A stretch of DNA of 64,000 bases, taken from the NCBI RefSeq assembly GCF_003590335.1, contig NZ_MIET01000009.1, forward strand, positions 213,791 to 277,790. Reading direction: 5' to 3'. Below are positions 35,479 to 43,386 of the stretch, piece by piece. The stretch is from Pseudoalteromonas sp. MSK9-3 (GTDB lineage: Bacteria; Pseudomonadota; Gammaproteobacteria; Enterobacterales; Alteromonadaceae). The translations under genes and the position numbers were made by a program. A model generated the notes under the pieces. That model had not been told where the DNA came from, did not search any database, and saw nothing but the letters and a program-made list of their open reading frames with translations. Position 1 is the stretch's first letter; each line of letters starts with the position of its first letter.

Positions 35479-36315
35479 ATGCTCAGTTATAGACATTCAT
35501 TCCATGCAGGAAACCCTGCGGATATTATTAAACACCTCGTGCTTGCAAATGTACTGGAATACATGACGCGTAAAGATAAGCCTTTAGATTATATTGATAC
35601 GCATTCCGGGGCTGGTTTTTTTGAATTGAGCAGTAGTGACGCGCAAAAAACACAAGAATACTTAGACGGTATAGCGAAGCTTTGGCATTACAGTGGTGAC
35701 AACGACGCGATTAAAGCGTTTGTTGATTTAGTTAAATCATTTAATGACGATGCATTGGCGTTTTATCCAGGTTCACCTAAAGTAGCTGAACAGTTTCTAA
35801 GGCGCCAAGATAAAGGGTGGTTCTTTGAATTACACCCAAAAGATTCGGAATTGCTAACCGATAATTTAGCGCACAAAAAGTCACTTAGAGTGCGAAGTGA
35901 AGATGGTTTTAAAGGGTTATTAGGATTAGTTCCCCCATCATCAAGACGTGCTTGTGTGTTAATGGATCCGCCATATGAGATCAAAACAGATTATCAGCAA
36001 GCAGCAAAAATGATTATTAAAGCGTATAAAAAGTTTAATTCGGGTACTTATATGATTTGGTATCCGGTTGTCGATAGGGCGCGTATTGATTTACTTGAGC
36101 AAACTTTAGTTGAATCTGGTGTGCGTAATGTTCAACTGTTTGAGTTAGCGACCAGTGCAGATACGCAAGAGCATGGTATGACAGCATCGGGCATGATTGT
36201 TATTAATGCACCTTGGACATTGAAAGCCACTATGGATTCGGTGTTACCTGAGTTCGTTGAAATGTTGAGTGACGAGACTGGGTTTTATCGCAGCGAGCAA
36301 TTGGTTGCAGAGTAA
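35479..36315 (+). CDS. rlmJ: 23S rRNA (adenine-N6)-methyltransferase RlmJ
   Basis: RlmJ methylates A2030 of 23S rRNA. The protein has 278 residues and opens with the invariant MLSYRHSFHAGNPADIIKH. The N6-adenine methyltransferase motif is VLMDPPYE (DPPY) at about residue 162, and the SAM-binding loop is in YIDTHSGAGFFEL. LFELATSADTQEHGMTASGMIVINAPW is the family C-terminal signature. It is a single gene, divergent from the TIGR02449-zapA pair and closed by a strong bidirectional terminator. Confidence 0.95.
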   Translation: MLSYRHSFHAGNPADIIKHLVLANVLEYMTRKDKPLDYIDTHSGAGFFELSSSDAQKTQEYLDGIAKLWHYSGDNDAIKAFVDLVKSFNDDALAFYPGSPKVAEQFLRRQDKGWFFELHPKDSELLTDNLAHKKSLRVRSEDGFKGLLGLVPPSSRRACVLMDPPYEIKTDYQQAAKMIIKAYKKFNSGTYMIWYPVVDRARIDLLEQTLVESGVRNVQLFELATSADTQEHGMTASGMIVINAPWTLKATMDSVLPEFVEMLSDETGFYRSEQLVAE

Positions 36316-36329
36316 ATAAAACTAAACCC

Positions 36330-36358
36330 TATTAGCCCCGTAAAATACGGGGCTAATA
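36330..36358. terminator. Bidirectional terminator between rlmJ and phnA
   Basis: A perfect 13-bp stem (TATTAGCCCCGTA at 36330-36342, complement at 36346-36358) with an AAA loop lies between convergent genes. TATTTTTT follows on the plus strand at 36363, overlapping the phnA stop region. Confidence 0.9.
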
Positions 36359-36363
36359 GCTCT

Positions 36364-36930
36364 CTATTTTTTGACAAATTTAGTCAAAATAACGATGCGT
36401 TGCCCGTCAACACGCCCTTCAATGTGTTCAGGGTTTGAGGTGAGGCCAATATTTCGAACGGCTGTGCCTCGCTTTGCAACAAGGCTACTGCCTTTGACAT
36501 CTAAATCTTTGATAAGCACTACTGTGTCACCGGCGCTGAGTCTTACGCCATTGCTATCTACATGAACTATATCATCCTCTTCAGCAAGTGCTTGCTCTGC
36601 CCATGTACGGGTATCATCTTCTAAATACAGCATATCAAGCGCGTCTTGTGCCCACCCATGATCTGCCGCTAATTGGCTCAATAATCTAAAAGCAACAACT
36701 TGTACAGCAGGTGTTTGGCTCCACATACTGTCATTTAAGCAGTGCCAGTGATTTGCTTGCAGGGCTTCTTCGCCTTCAATTTGGCTTTTGCAGATTGCAC
36801 ATAAATAGACACATTTATCTGAGTGAGCCTCATTGACCGGCGGTACTTCAAATACACTGAGGTCTAGGTGACTGCTACAGAGTTCACATTGTCCATTACT
36901 GCGCTCAGCTAAAGTGGCGGCAATACTCAT
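36364..36930 (-). CDS. PhnA/YjdM domain zinc-ribbon protein
   Basis: The protein has 188 residues. The N-terminal zinc ribbon has two Cys pairs (CELCSSHLDL near residue 15 and CAICKSQI near 45), and the C-terminal PhnA domain is DSNGVRLSAGDTVVLIKDLDVKGSSLVAKRGTAVRNIGLTSNPEHIEGRVDGQRIVILTKFVKK. This is the YjdM/PhnA family, named from its position near phosphonate genes in E. coli but not required for phosphonate use. The larger size comes from a helical linker between the two domains, which is also seen in Vibrio and Shewanella members. The true function is unknown. Confidence 0.88.
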   Translation of the reverse strand: MSIAATLAERSNGQCELCSSHLDLSVFEVPPVNEAHSDKCVYLCAICKSQIEGEEALQANHWHCLNDSMWSQTPAVQVVAFRLLSQLAADHGWAQDALDMLYLEDDTRTWAEQALAEEDDIVHVDSNGVRLSAGDTVVLIKDLDVKGSSLVAKRGTAVRNIGLTSNPEHIEGRVDGQRIVILTKFVKK

Positions 36931-37560
36931 AATTTTTTCCTAAAAATACGGCTGAAAGTGTGATTATACTTTATTCATTGAGTATGCCGCTAGAGGCGCA
37001 AAGCACTTAACCATACTTTTTATAGGGTCTATAGTCTCTAACGAACTAAATGACTTTAGGCTTTATATATACTCAGCAATATGATTTGGAACGGTGCAAA
37101 AAAAGTGTCAAAATATTAGGAGGTGTTGAACTTTTGAGCGCTCTTTTTTCTTTGTTGCTTAATAATCGCTTAGATCACTAGGCTACGCATTAAGCGCGGG
37201 GATAAAGCAGGCTTCAAGAGAAGAAATAGAGCAGCAAAGTTCAGCAGTCTCTAAGATTATGGTGCCATACTTAATTTCAGTGAATGGTTTTGTAGCGTCA
37301 TGTTGGATGGCATAGGTCATCACTGGTGTTTGATATAACGCAGTGCTATTTATTAATACGTCATAGAGGGTGCTTGACTGTGTATAAGTGACCTGGGTGC
37401 TATTTTTATAGATTTTAGCGTACTTTACTAGATGTAAGCCTATGCAGGTATTAGTAATAAATGATGAACCAAGCCAGTTTTTAATTGCTCAGCATACGTG
37501 CATATCGTATTCTGAACTACCAACGTGGCTAAGTTTAATTCAGTAAAATAAAGGGTATGA
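36931..37560. other. 630-bp region without a clear gene
   Basis: No convincing intact gene was found. The minus strand holds a long open frame without a proper start codon between a stop at 37489-37491 and a TAG at 37183-37185. It is described separately as a possible gene remnant. The stretch nearest the EAL-HDOD gene is AT-rich and probably holds its promoter, but no clear -35/-10 pair was found. Confidence 0.6.
37183..37488 (-). pseudogene. Possible gene remnant (open frame of 101 codons, no start)
   Basis: The reverse strand is open from just after a TGA at 37489-37491 to a TAG at 37183-37185. It reads KNWLGSSFITNTCIGLHLVK and later YAIQHDATKPFTEIKYGTII, ending EACFIPALNA. The composition looks protein-like, but the first ATG in frame (37320) leaves only 45 residues, and no ribosome binding site is seen. 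It could be the 3' end of a decayed gene. I do not recognise a family. Confidence 0.25.
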
Positions 37561-38832
37561 ATGTTGATGAGTGGGACAGCTGCGAATGTAAAAAATTCCT
37601 CAGTACAATATATTGCACGCCAAGTTATCCTTGATAAAGCGCAAAATATGTTTGCGTATGAATTATTATATCGAGATTCAGACCATAACGCATTTCCATC
37701 CGGCGTCACTGATGGGCAGGCCACAGGTCGAATGTTTTTTAATTCACTGATGCTTGTTGGGCTAGAGCGCTTGGCAGCAGGGCATCGCGCTTTTATTAAT
37801 TTATCAGATGAATCTTTACTTCAAGAGCTCCCCAAGTTACTGAACCCTGAGAACTTAGTGATTGAAATTGTTGAACGTTCTCAGAATATACCAGAGTTAT
37901 TAAAGACGGTTTTGCGTTTGAAACAGCAAGGCTATCATTTTGCACTTGATGATTATGATGGGGATGAGCGTTGGCAACCTTTGCTAGCGCATATGCATTA
38001 CATCAAGTTAGAAGTTGAGCAGCCAATTATAAAAACGACAATGATGCTGAAAAAGCTAAAACGTGCGTATCCGGATGTAAAGATTGTTGTTGAGCGTATA
38101 GAGACTCAAGAAGAGTATAATTTTATCCATGCGGCAGGAGCTGATTATTTTCAAGGGTATTTTTTTGCGCGTCCCGAGATGTTGAATCACGGCAATATTG
38201 AACCGTCAAAATTTGCTGTGTTTGATTTATTGCGGTGTACGGCGAAGAAAAATTTATGCTTCAAAGAAGTACAACAACGTGTAGCAAAAGATTTGAGTTT
38301 GACGGCTAGGGTATTAAAGCTGGCGAATGCCAAAGCCGGTGAGAATAAAGTTGAAATGAAGTCGATAGCGCAAGCTGTTGTATATTTAGGGGAAGATGCA
38401 ATACGACAGTTTGTCAGAGTGTTAGCCTTGAGTGAATTGGGTTTAGACAAACCTGCTGAATTAACCAAAATGGGCTTAATGCGAGCGCGGTTTATTGAGC
38501 TTTTTTTGAACCCTGGTGGAGATGAAATGGCCGAGCAGGGCTATTTGATTGGCTTGATGTCTATTCTCGATGCGGTATTAGAAATCGAGCTCGCGACCGT
38601 TATTTCTGAGTTCTCATTAAATAGCTCTTTAAGCAGTGCTTTACTGGATTACCAAGGCTTATTAGGTGGTGCATTGCGTTTGGCAATAGAAGTCGAACAT
38701 AATAACTGGGTAGAAGCCGAAGCCATTTTAAACGCTATTCGACCTGCAACTGGCAAAGAACACTTATTTGACTTAGCGATGCAAAGCCGTGCCTATGCAG
38801 ATGAGATTTTTGCTGTTGTGCATACGGGATAA
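37561..38832 (+). CDS. EAL and HDOD domain signalling protein
   Basis: The protein has 423 residues with an N-terminal EAL-like domain (about 15-200) and a C-terminal HDOD domain (about 205-400). The EAL signature reads YELLYRD instead of E-A-L, and the usual catalytic acidic motifs are altered (FALDDYDGDERWQPL in place of the DDFGTGYS loop). Cyclic di-GMP hydrolysis is therefore unlikely and a binding or protein-interaction role more probable. HDOD features are DLSLTARVLKLANAKAGENKVEMKSIAQAVVYLGEDAIRQFVRVLALSEL. Proteins of this layout (YuxH/CdgJ type) affect motility in Vibrio. It is a single gene, convergent with ppx. The start codon is uncertain between 37561 and 37567. Confidence 0.88.
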   Translation: MLMSGTAANVKNSSVQYIARQVILDKAQNMFAYELLYRDSDHNAFPSGVTDGQATGRMFFNSLMLVGLERLAAGHRAFINLSDESLLQELPKLLNPENLVIEIVERSQNIPELLKTVLRLKQQGYHFALDDYDGDERWQPLLAHMHYIKLEVEQPIIKTTMMLKKLKRAYPDVKIVVERIETQEEYNFIHAAGADYFQGYFFARPEMLNHGNIEPSKFAVFDLLRCTAKKNLCFKEVQQRVAKDLSLTARVLKLANAKAGENKVEMKSIAQAVVYLGEDAIRQFVRVLALSELGLDKPAELTKMGLMRARFIELFLNPGGDEMAEQGYLIGLMSILDAVLEIELATVISEFSLNSSLSSALLDYQGLLGGALRLAIEVEHNNWVEAEAILNAIRPATGKEHLFDLAMQSRAYADEIFAVVHTG

Positions 38833-38836
38833 ACTT

Positions 38837-38878
38837 ATTTTATTGATACGCTGCGCCTCGCTAGCGTATCAATAAAAT
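38837..38878. terminator. 16-bp stem terminator that overlaps the 3' end of ppx
   Basis: ATTTTATTGATACGCT (38837-38852) and its exact complement (38863-38878) enclose a 10-nt loop. The right arm and part of the loop include the ppx TAG (38861-38863) and encode its last residues. The arms carry their own A and T tracts, so it can terminate both the EAL-HDOD gene and ppk-ppx. Confidence 0.85.
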
Positions 38879-40342
38879 GATATTCAATGGTTTTAAATAA
38901 TGTTGCTCTTGCTGTAAATCAGCGAGTAGGATGGTGTGTTTATTAAGCCAGTTTTGATCAATTGTAATGCTTAGCTGCTCGTCTTGTGCTTGTAATGCAA
39001 TAACTGGGAGCGGTTGATGTTGGCGTTTTTGATTAAATATAACAGCCAGACGAAGTAAAGGAAGCAGTTTGCTTAATGTCTGCTGCTGTTCATCGTTAAG
39101 CGCATTAAGTTCGGTTAGTTTAATCTTTTTTCGGTGAAAACGGATCAGACCACTCAGCATCAGCTGCTGCTCTTGTGTGAACCCAGGGAGCTGGCTGTGC
39201 ATGACGATGTAAGCACTATGTTTATGTAATCCTGAAGAGTTTATCGTTAAGCCCACTTCGTGCAATTGTGCTGCCCAGTGCAACATTTGCAGGTCAAATG
39301 ACGTGAGTTGCCAGGTATTTTTCACCGCTTTAAAGAGTTGTTGTAAGGTTTTACAGATGTTGGCACTGTGCACAGTATCGACGGTATAGTGCTCACTCAA
39401 GGTTTGAATGGTTCGAGAGCGAATATCCCGTACTTCATTACGCTGTATTTCATTAAGTAACCCCTCTCTGAGCGAGTGGTCACAGTAGTCAAGCGTGGTG
39501 ATACCTAGTTGTTTAAACACGGCAATAAGAATGACTAACCCGCCGACAATATTAGAATGTCGTTCTGTAGGTAGCCCTTTGATATTTATTTGTTCAATGT
39601 GGTTTTGTGCAAGAAGAAGCGCTTTTATTTGCTCTAAAGAGTGCAGTGTTAACAGGCTTTGAGCAAAGTTAGCTTGGTTTATTGCGACTAATGTTTTAAT
39701 GGTACCTGATGTGCCTAAGCATGTTTTCCAGCCCGTATTTAGGTAAGTCGCCGTGATGGGCTCTAAATCTTGTTCAGCCTTTATTTGTGCGTGATTAAAA
39801 CGTTGAACACTGAGTTTTCCATCAGCAAAAAACTGTTTAGTGATAGTCTCACAACCCATATTTCTACTTGCTAAGTGCTGGTGCTCAAAGTGCCGGCCAA
39901 TCACGAGTTCAGTGCTTCCTCCACCAATATCAATAACCAAGCGATTATGGTCGCTATGTATATAATTAGCGACACCTTGATAAATTAGCCGTGCCTCTTC
40001 TTGACCTGAAATCACGTTAATTTTGAATGGGAAGCAACGTTGTGCTTTACGTAAAAAGTAATGAATATTTTTACTATTGCGCAAGGTATACGTAGCAACA
40101 ACTTGAACATGGCTATGAGGAAAGCTTTCGAGTGTAGTCGCAAATTGCTGTAATACATGTAATGCGCGTGCAATGGCGTCTTGAGATAGGTAATAATCAT
40201 CATCTAACCCAGCTGCCAAGTATACGCGTTGCTTTTCTTTATGTAATATTTGAAAGCGACCATCGACATGCCTGGCAACCAGCAAGTGAAAACTATTGGA
40301 GCCTAAATCAACGGCGGCAATTGAAGGGTAATCTGTTTTCAT
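38861..40342 (-). CDS. ppx: Exopolyphosphatase
   Basis: Ppx releases phosphate from the ends of inorganic polyphosphate, and its homolog GppA acts on pppGpp. The protein has 493 residues of the ASKHA fold: phosphate-1 loop AAVDLGSNSFHLLVAR at residues 9-24, VIDIGGGSTELVIGRHF near 142 and LGTSGTIKTL near 208. A C-terminal HD-like helical domain follows (LQMLHWAAQLHEVGLTINSSGLHKHSAYIV). It is immediately downstream of ppk with an ATGA overlap, the E. coli order, which favours Ppx over GppA. The final residues are encoded in a strong terminator stem. Confidence 0.93.
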   Translation of the reverse strand: MKTDYPSIAAVDLGSNSFHLLVARHVDGRFQILHKEKQRVYLAAGLDDDYYLSQDAIARALHVLQQFATTLESFPHSHVQVVATYTLRNSKNIHYFLRKAQRCFPFKINVISGQEEARLIYQGVANYIHSDHNRLVIDIGGGSTELVIGRHFEHQHLASRNMGCETITKQFFADGKLSVQRFNHAQIKAEQDLEPITATYLNTGWKTCLGTSGTIKTLVAINQANFAQSLLTLHSLEQIKALLLAQNHIEQINIKGLPTERHSNIVGGLVILIAVFKQLGITTLDYCDHSLREGLLNEIQRNEVRDIRSRTIQTLSEHYTVDTVHSANICKTLQQLFKAVKNTWQLTSFDLQMLHWAAQLHEVGLTINSSGLHKHSAYIVMHSQLPGFTQEQQLMLSGLIRFHRKKIKLTELNALNDEQQQTLSKLLPLLRLAVIFNQKRQHQPLPVIALQAQDEQLSITIDQNWLNKHTILLADLQQEQHYLKPLNIILLIR

Positions 40343-42423
40343 ACGGTCTTGTGATTTTCATATTTTTTTAGGTAGTCATATATGGCTATTTGTGAACGAA
40401 TTTTTTTTCTATTCCCTCTGCGGACATACAGGTTCTTTTGCTCTGCATCAATCAGCCTCGCTTTACTTCGATCACGAAACTGTAGCTCAAGAATATCTAA
40501 AATTATGCGTTTAAGCGATTCATCATAAATAGGTACGGCCACTTCAACACGATGATCTAGGTTACGTGTCATCCAATCTGCAGACGAGATGAAGACTTGC
40601 GGATCGCCGTTGTTCTCAAATACCATAACCCGAGGGTGCTCTAAAAACCGGTCAACGATACTGATCACTTTAATATTATCACTAAAGCGCGGTAAGCCCG
40701 GAACCAAAGAGCACATACCTCTGAGGATTATTCTGATCTTGACTCCATGTCGCGCTGCGAAATACAGTTTATCAATTAATTGCTTATCAACTAGGTTATT
40801 GACCTTAATGGTGATCCTAGCAATTTTTCCTTGTTCTGCATTGCGTACTTCTTTGTCAATGAGGTCTAAAATACGATCTCGTGCGTTAACAGGAGAGATC
40901 ATTAGGTGCTCAAAATGAAAAGGGCGATAGCTACTTTCTATAAATTTGAATACGCTGTCGCATTCATTACAGATTTCGTTGTGCTTTGTGAATAAGCTAA
41001 AATCGGTGTATATACGGGCGGTTTTTTCATGAAAGTTACCTGTGCCGATGTGGGCATATTTGACGATTTTTCCCTTTTCTTTTCGGTGGATCACACATAA
41101 TTTACTGTGAACTTTCAGTGCCGGGATCCCAACCATGACTTTGATCCCAGCTTCAGACAGTAACTTAGCCCATTCGATGTTGTTTTGTTCGTCAAAGCGG
41201 GCTTTGAGCTCCACCATAACGGTAATTTTTTTACCATTTTTTACAGCACTGAGCAGTGATGAAATTAGCCGCGAACGGTTGGCAACTCGGTAGATATTAA
41301 TTTTGATCTGCGTTACTTTAGGATCAAAGGCGGCTTGGCGCACATATTCCAACATGTGATTAAAGGTATGATAAGGATAGTACAGCAGAATATCTCTCTC
41401 ACTGATGGCCTTAAAAACACTCGAGTGGGCGTTGAACGCACTGCTTTGCAATGGCTGAAGCGGGGCATTTTCTAAATTTTTTCTGCCAACGTTAGGAAAC
41501 GAAATAAAGTCGCGAAAATTGCGATAGCGCCCTCCTGGGATCAAGGCATCTTGATGTGTTACACCGAGGCGCTTCTTCATCACCTTTAACATCTCTTCAG
41601 GCATGGTTTGATCGTAGACTAATCTAACGGGCTCTGCATAAAGGCGCTGTTTTAAGCCTTTAGACATTTTGTCGAGCAAACCTTCTTCAATTTCATTATC
41701 GAGATTATATTCAGCATCACGAGTGAGCTTTATGGCATAGCCTTCGATACTGTCGAAATTAAAAAAGCTTTTAAATACATCAGCGATAAAGTATTGGACG
41801 ACATCATCAAGCATAACGATGGTTTTATGTCGCTTCGACTTTTCTGGGGGCATTTGGACAAAGCGCTCTACTCGATCTGTTGGGATCTCGAGTAATGCAT
41901 GATGCTGTTTTTCTCCGAGCATTTGCACAAAAAAGTAGGTCATTGTGTCATTGATATTGTCTGAGTAATCTTTATTTTCAGTCAATAACATGGGTGACAT
42001 CTGTGGCAGCACTTGATCTTGAAAGAACTGTTGTAGCCATGTCAAATGGAAATCGGATAATTCATTTGGTTGCGCGACATAAATGTTATGCTGCGCGAGA
42101 TCTTTTAATATATGCTGATGTACTACATTAAACTTCTTGCCTAATTCGAGTACTTTTTTATTGATGTTAGCTAATAGCGCCTCATCAGCATCAAAGTTAG
42201 CATCAGACAGGTTGTTTAGTAATACTCGCCTTTTTACATCGGCCACTCTGACTCGAAAGAATTCATCAAGGTTGTTAGAGAAAATCCCGAGAAAGCGCAT
42301 GCGTTCAATAATTGGGTTATTTTTGTCTTTGGCTTCTTGTAGAACACGCTCATTAAATGACAGCCAGCTCAGTTCTTTCGAAAAGTAGCTTATGGTCTCA
42401 GGAGGGTTAGATATTGCCTGCAT
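40339..42423 (-). CDS. ppk1: Polyphosphate kinase 1
   Basis: PPK1 makes long polyphosphate chains from the gamma-phosphate of ATP at the inner membrane. The protein has 694 residues. It opens with YFSKELSWLSFNERVLQEA, and the autophosphorylated histidine is in VHSKLCVIHRKEKGKIVKYAHIGTGNFHEKTARIYTDFSLFT. The second PLD-like domain has IRIILRGMCSLVPGLP and VISIVDRFLEHPRV, then FISSADWMTRNLDHRVEVAVPI. It is the first gene of ppk-ppx. A PhoB-box-like repeat and a -10 element lie 29-63 bases upstream, so induction by phosphate starvation is expected. Confidence 0.96.
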   Translation of the reverse strand: MQAISNPPETISYFSKELSWLSFNERVLQEAKDKNNPIIERMRFLGIFSNNLDEFFRVRVADVKRRVLLNNLSDANFDADEALLANINKKVLELGKKFNVVHQHILKDLAQHNIYVAQPNELSDFHLTWLQQFFQDQVLPQMSPMLLTENKDYSDNINDTMTYFFVQMLGEKQHHALLEIPTDRVERFVQMPPEKSKRHKTIVMLDDVVQYFIADVFKSFFNFDSIEGYAIKLTRDAEYNLDNEIEEGLLDKMSKGLKQRLYAEPVRLVYDQTMPEEMLKVMKKRLGVTHQDALIPGGRYRNFRDFISFPNVGRKNLENAPLQPLQSSAFNAHSSVFKAISERDILLYYPYHTFNHMLEYVRQAAFDPKVTQIKINIYRVANRSRLISSLLSAVKNGKKITVMVELKARFDEQNNIEWAKLLSEAGIKVMVGIPALKVHSKLCVIHRKEKGKIVKYAHIGTGNFHEKTARIYTDFSLFTKHNEICNECDSVFKFIESSYRPFHFEHLMISPVNARDRILDLIDKEVRNAEQGKIARITIKVNNLVDKQLIDKLYFAARHGVKIRIILRGMCSLVPGLPRFSDNIKVISIVDRFLEHPRVMVFENNGDPQVFISSADWMTRNLDHRVEVAVPIYDESLKRIILDILELQFRDRSKARLIDAEQKNLYVRRGNRKKIRSQIAIYDYLKKYENHKTV

Positions 42424-42451
42424 TATTAAATTCTTTAGGAAGACGCTAAAG

Positions 42452-42486
42452 ATAATATAGGTCCAAATAATGACACTTTCATGACA
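42452..42486 (-). promoter_or_regulatory. PhoB box and -10 element of ppk-ppx
   Basis: On the minus strand TGTCATG, four bases, TGTCATT (42486 down to 42469) form the 7-4-7 direct repeat of a PhoB box, near the CTGTCAT consensus. A TATATTAT sequence at 42459-42452 follows after about nine bases, which is where a -10 sits when PhoB replaces the -35. The ppk start is about 29 bases further on. Confidence 0.75.
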
Positions 42487-42547
42487 AACGACTAAGCGCT
42501 TGTCATGTATGAAAGTTATTCAATACAAACTGTTTTATAGTATTTAT

Positions 42548-43054
42548 TTATTCGGGCTCAATATCGACAATGAGATCACTGGTGATAGATTCTAGTGCCT
42601 CAATGACATTATCTTTATGCATACCCGTAGGGAGAGTGACAGTGGCAAAAGCACTGAATATAGGAACTCCCCAATTAGGCGCACTTTGCTGCCTTGAGTT
42701 TAAATGCGTGATGTTTGCTCCTTTATGACGAATAACAGCAGCTAACTCTTGTACTATCCCAGGTCTATCATTACCTGTGATAACGAGGTTCAATGTTTCT
42801 GGGGTTTGAGGGGCAAGTTCTAGTTCTCCTAGTTCAAGTTTTACTTCTAAACCAGGTAAGGCTTGCAGCGCATCTTGTATTTCTTGTAAGTGCTCTTCAG
42901 CTATTTCGATCTGTACTATGCCAGCGAACTGACCTGCTAAATGACTTAGGTTACTGGTAAGCCAGTTTCCGTGGTGCTTCAGTAAAGTAGAAGAAATTTC
43001 TTCGACTAAACCTGGTCGGTCTTTTCCGATAATGGTTAATACTAACTGCTTCAT
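42548..43054 (-). CDS. gcvR: GcvR-like glycine cleavage regulator (two ACT domains)
   Basis: The protein has 168 residues made of two ACT domains (MKQLVLTIIGKDRPGLVEEISSTLLKHHGNW and LNLVITGNDRPGIVQELAAVIRHKGANITHL). This is the layout of GcvR, which binds GcvA and holds back the glycine cleavage operon in E. coli. Homologs in Vibrio, Shewanella and Pseudoalteromonas have not all been tested. It stands alone between ppk and the pst operon, facing away from pst; no gcvA or gcvTHP gene is in the window. Confidence 0.82.
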   Translation of the reverse strand: MKQLVLTIIGKDRPGLVEEISSTLLKHHGNWLTSNLSHLAGQFAGIVQIEIAEEHLQEIQDALQALPGLEVKLELGELELAPQTPETLNLVITGNDRPGIVQELAAVIRHKGANITHLNSRQQSAPNWGVPIFSAFATVTLPTGMHKDNVIEALESITSDLIVDIEPE

Positions 43055-43322
43055 AATGTGAATCTCTTATTATTGTAGCCTTGTGAATATGACAAGGCAT
43101 GAAAAAAACGGCTACAACAAAGTGGGTATGATCCTTATACATAGCCTACTAAGGTAGATAGTGCTTTTATAGATTAGTTCAGTGTTTTGGCTTGTCCAAT
43201 AAAATCATCGTTGTAATGTAAACAAATGCAAACTGTTTTGCGCAATATCAACTTGCACGATCGCCTTGAAAATATGTACCTAAAAACATGATGTTCGTTA
43301 TCTCTTCATGTAACATGCCGCA

Positions 43323-43355
43323 TGTAACATAACTGTCATCTTGATGAAATATAAT
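43323..43355 (+). promoter_or_regulatory. PhoB box and -10 element of the pst operon
   Basis: TGTAACA (43323-43329) and TGTCATC (43334-43340) are spaced by exactly 11 bp, as PhoB half-sites are. A perfect TATAAT at 43350-43355 follows nine bases later. A further TGTAACA lies at 43309, within a repeated CATGTAACAT. The first half-site departs from consensus more than the second. Confidence 0.7.
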
Positions 43356-43386
43356 GCGCGCAACTTTAAGATAAAAGGGTGTTTTG

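Noticed and set aside
37440..37724. Minus-strand frame of 94 codons overlapping the start of the EAL-HDOD gene
   Set aside because: About half lies antisense to the conserved EAL domain; no family hallmarks or start signal.
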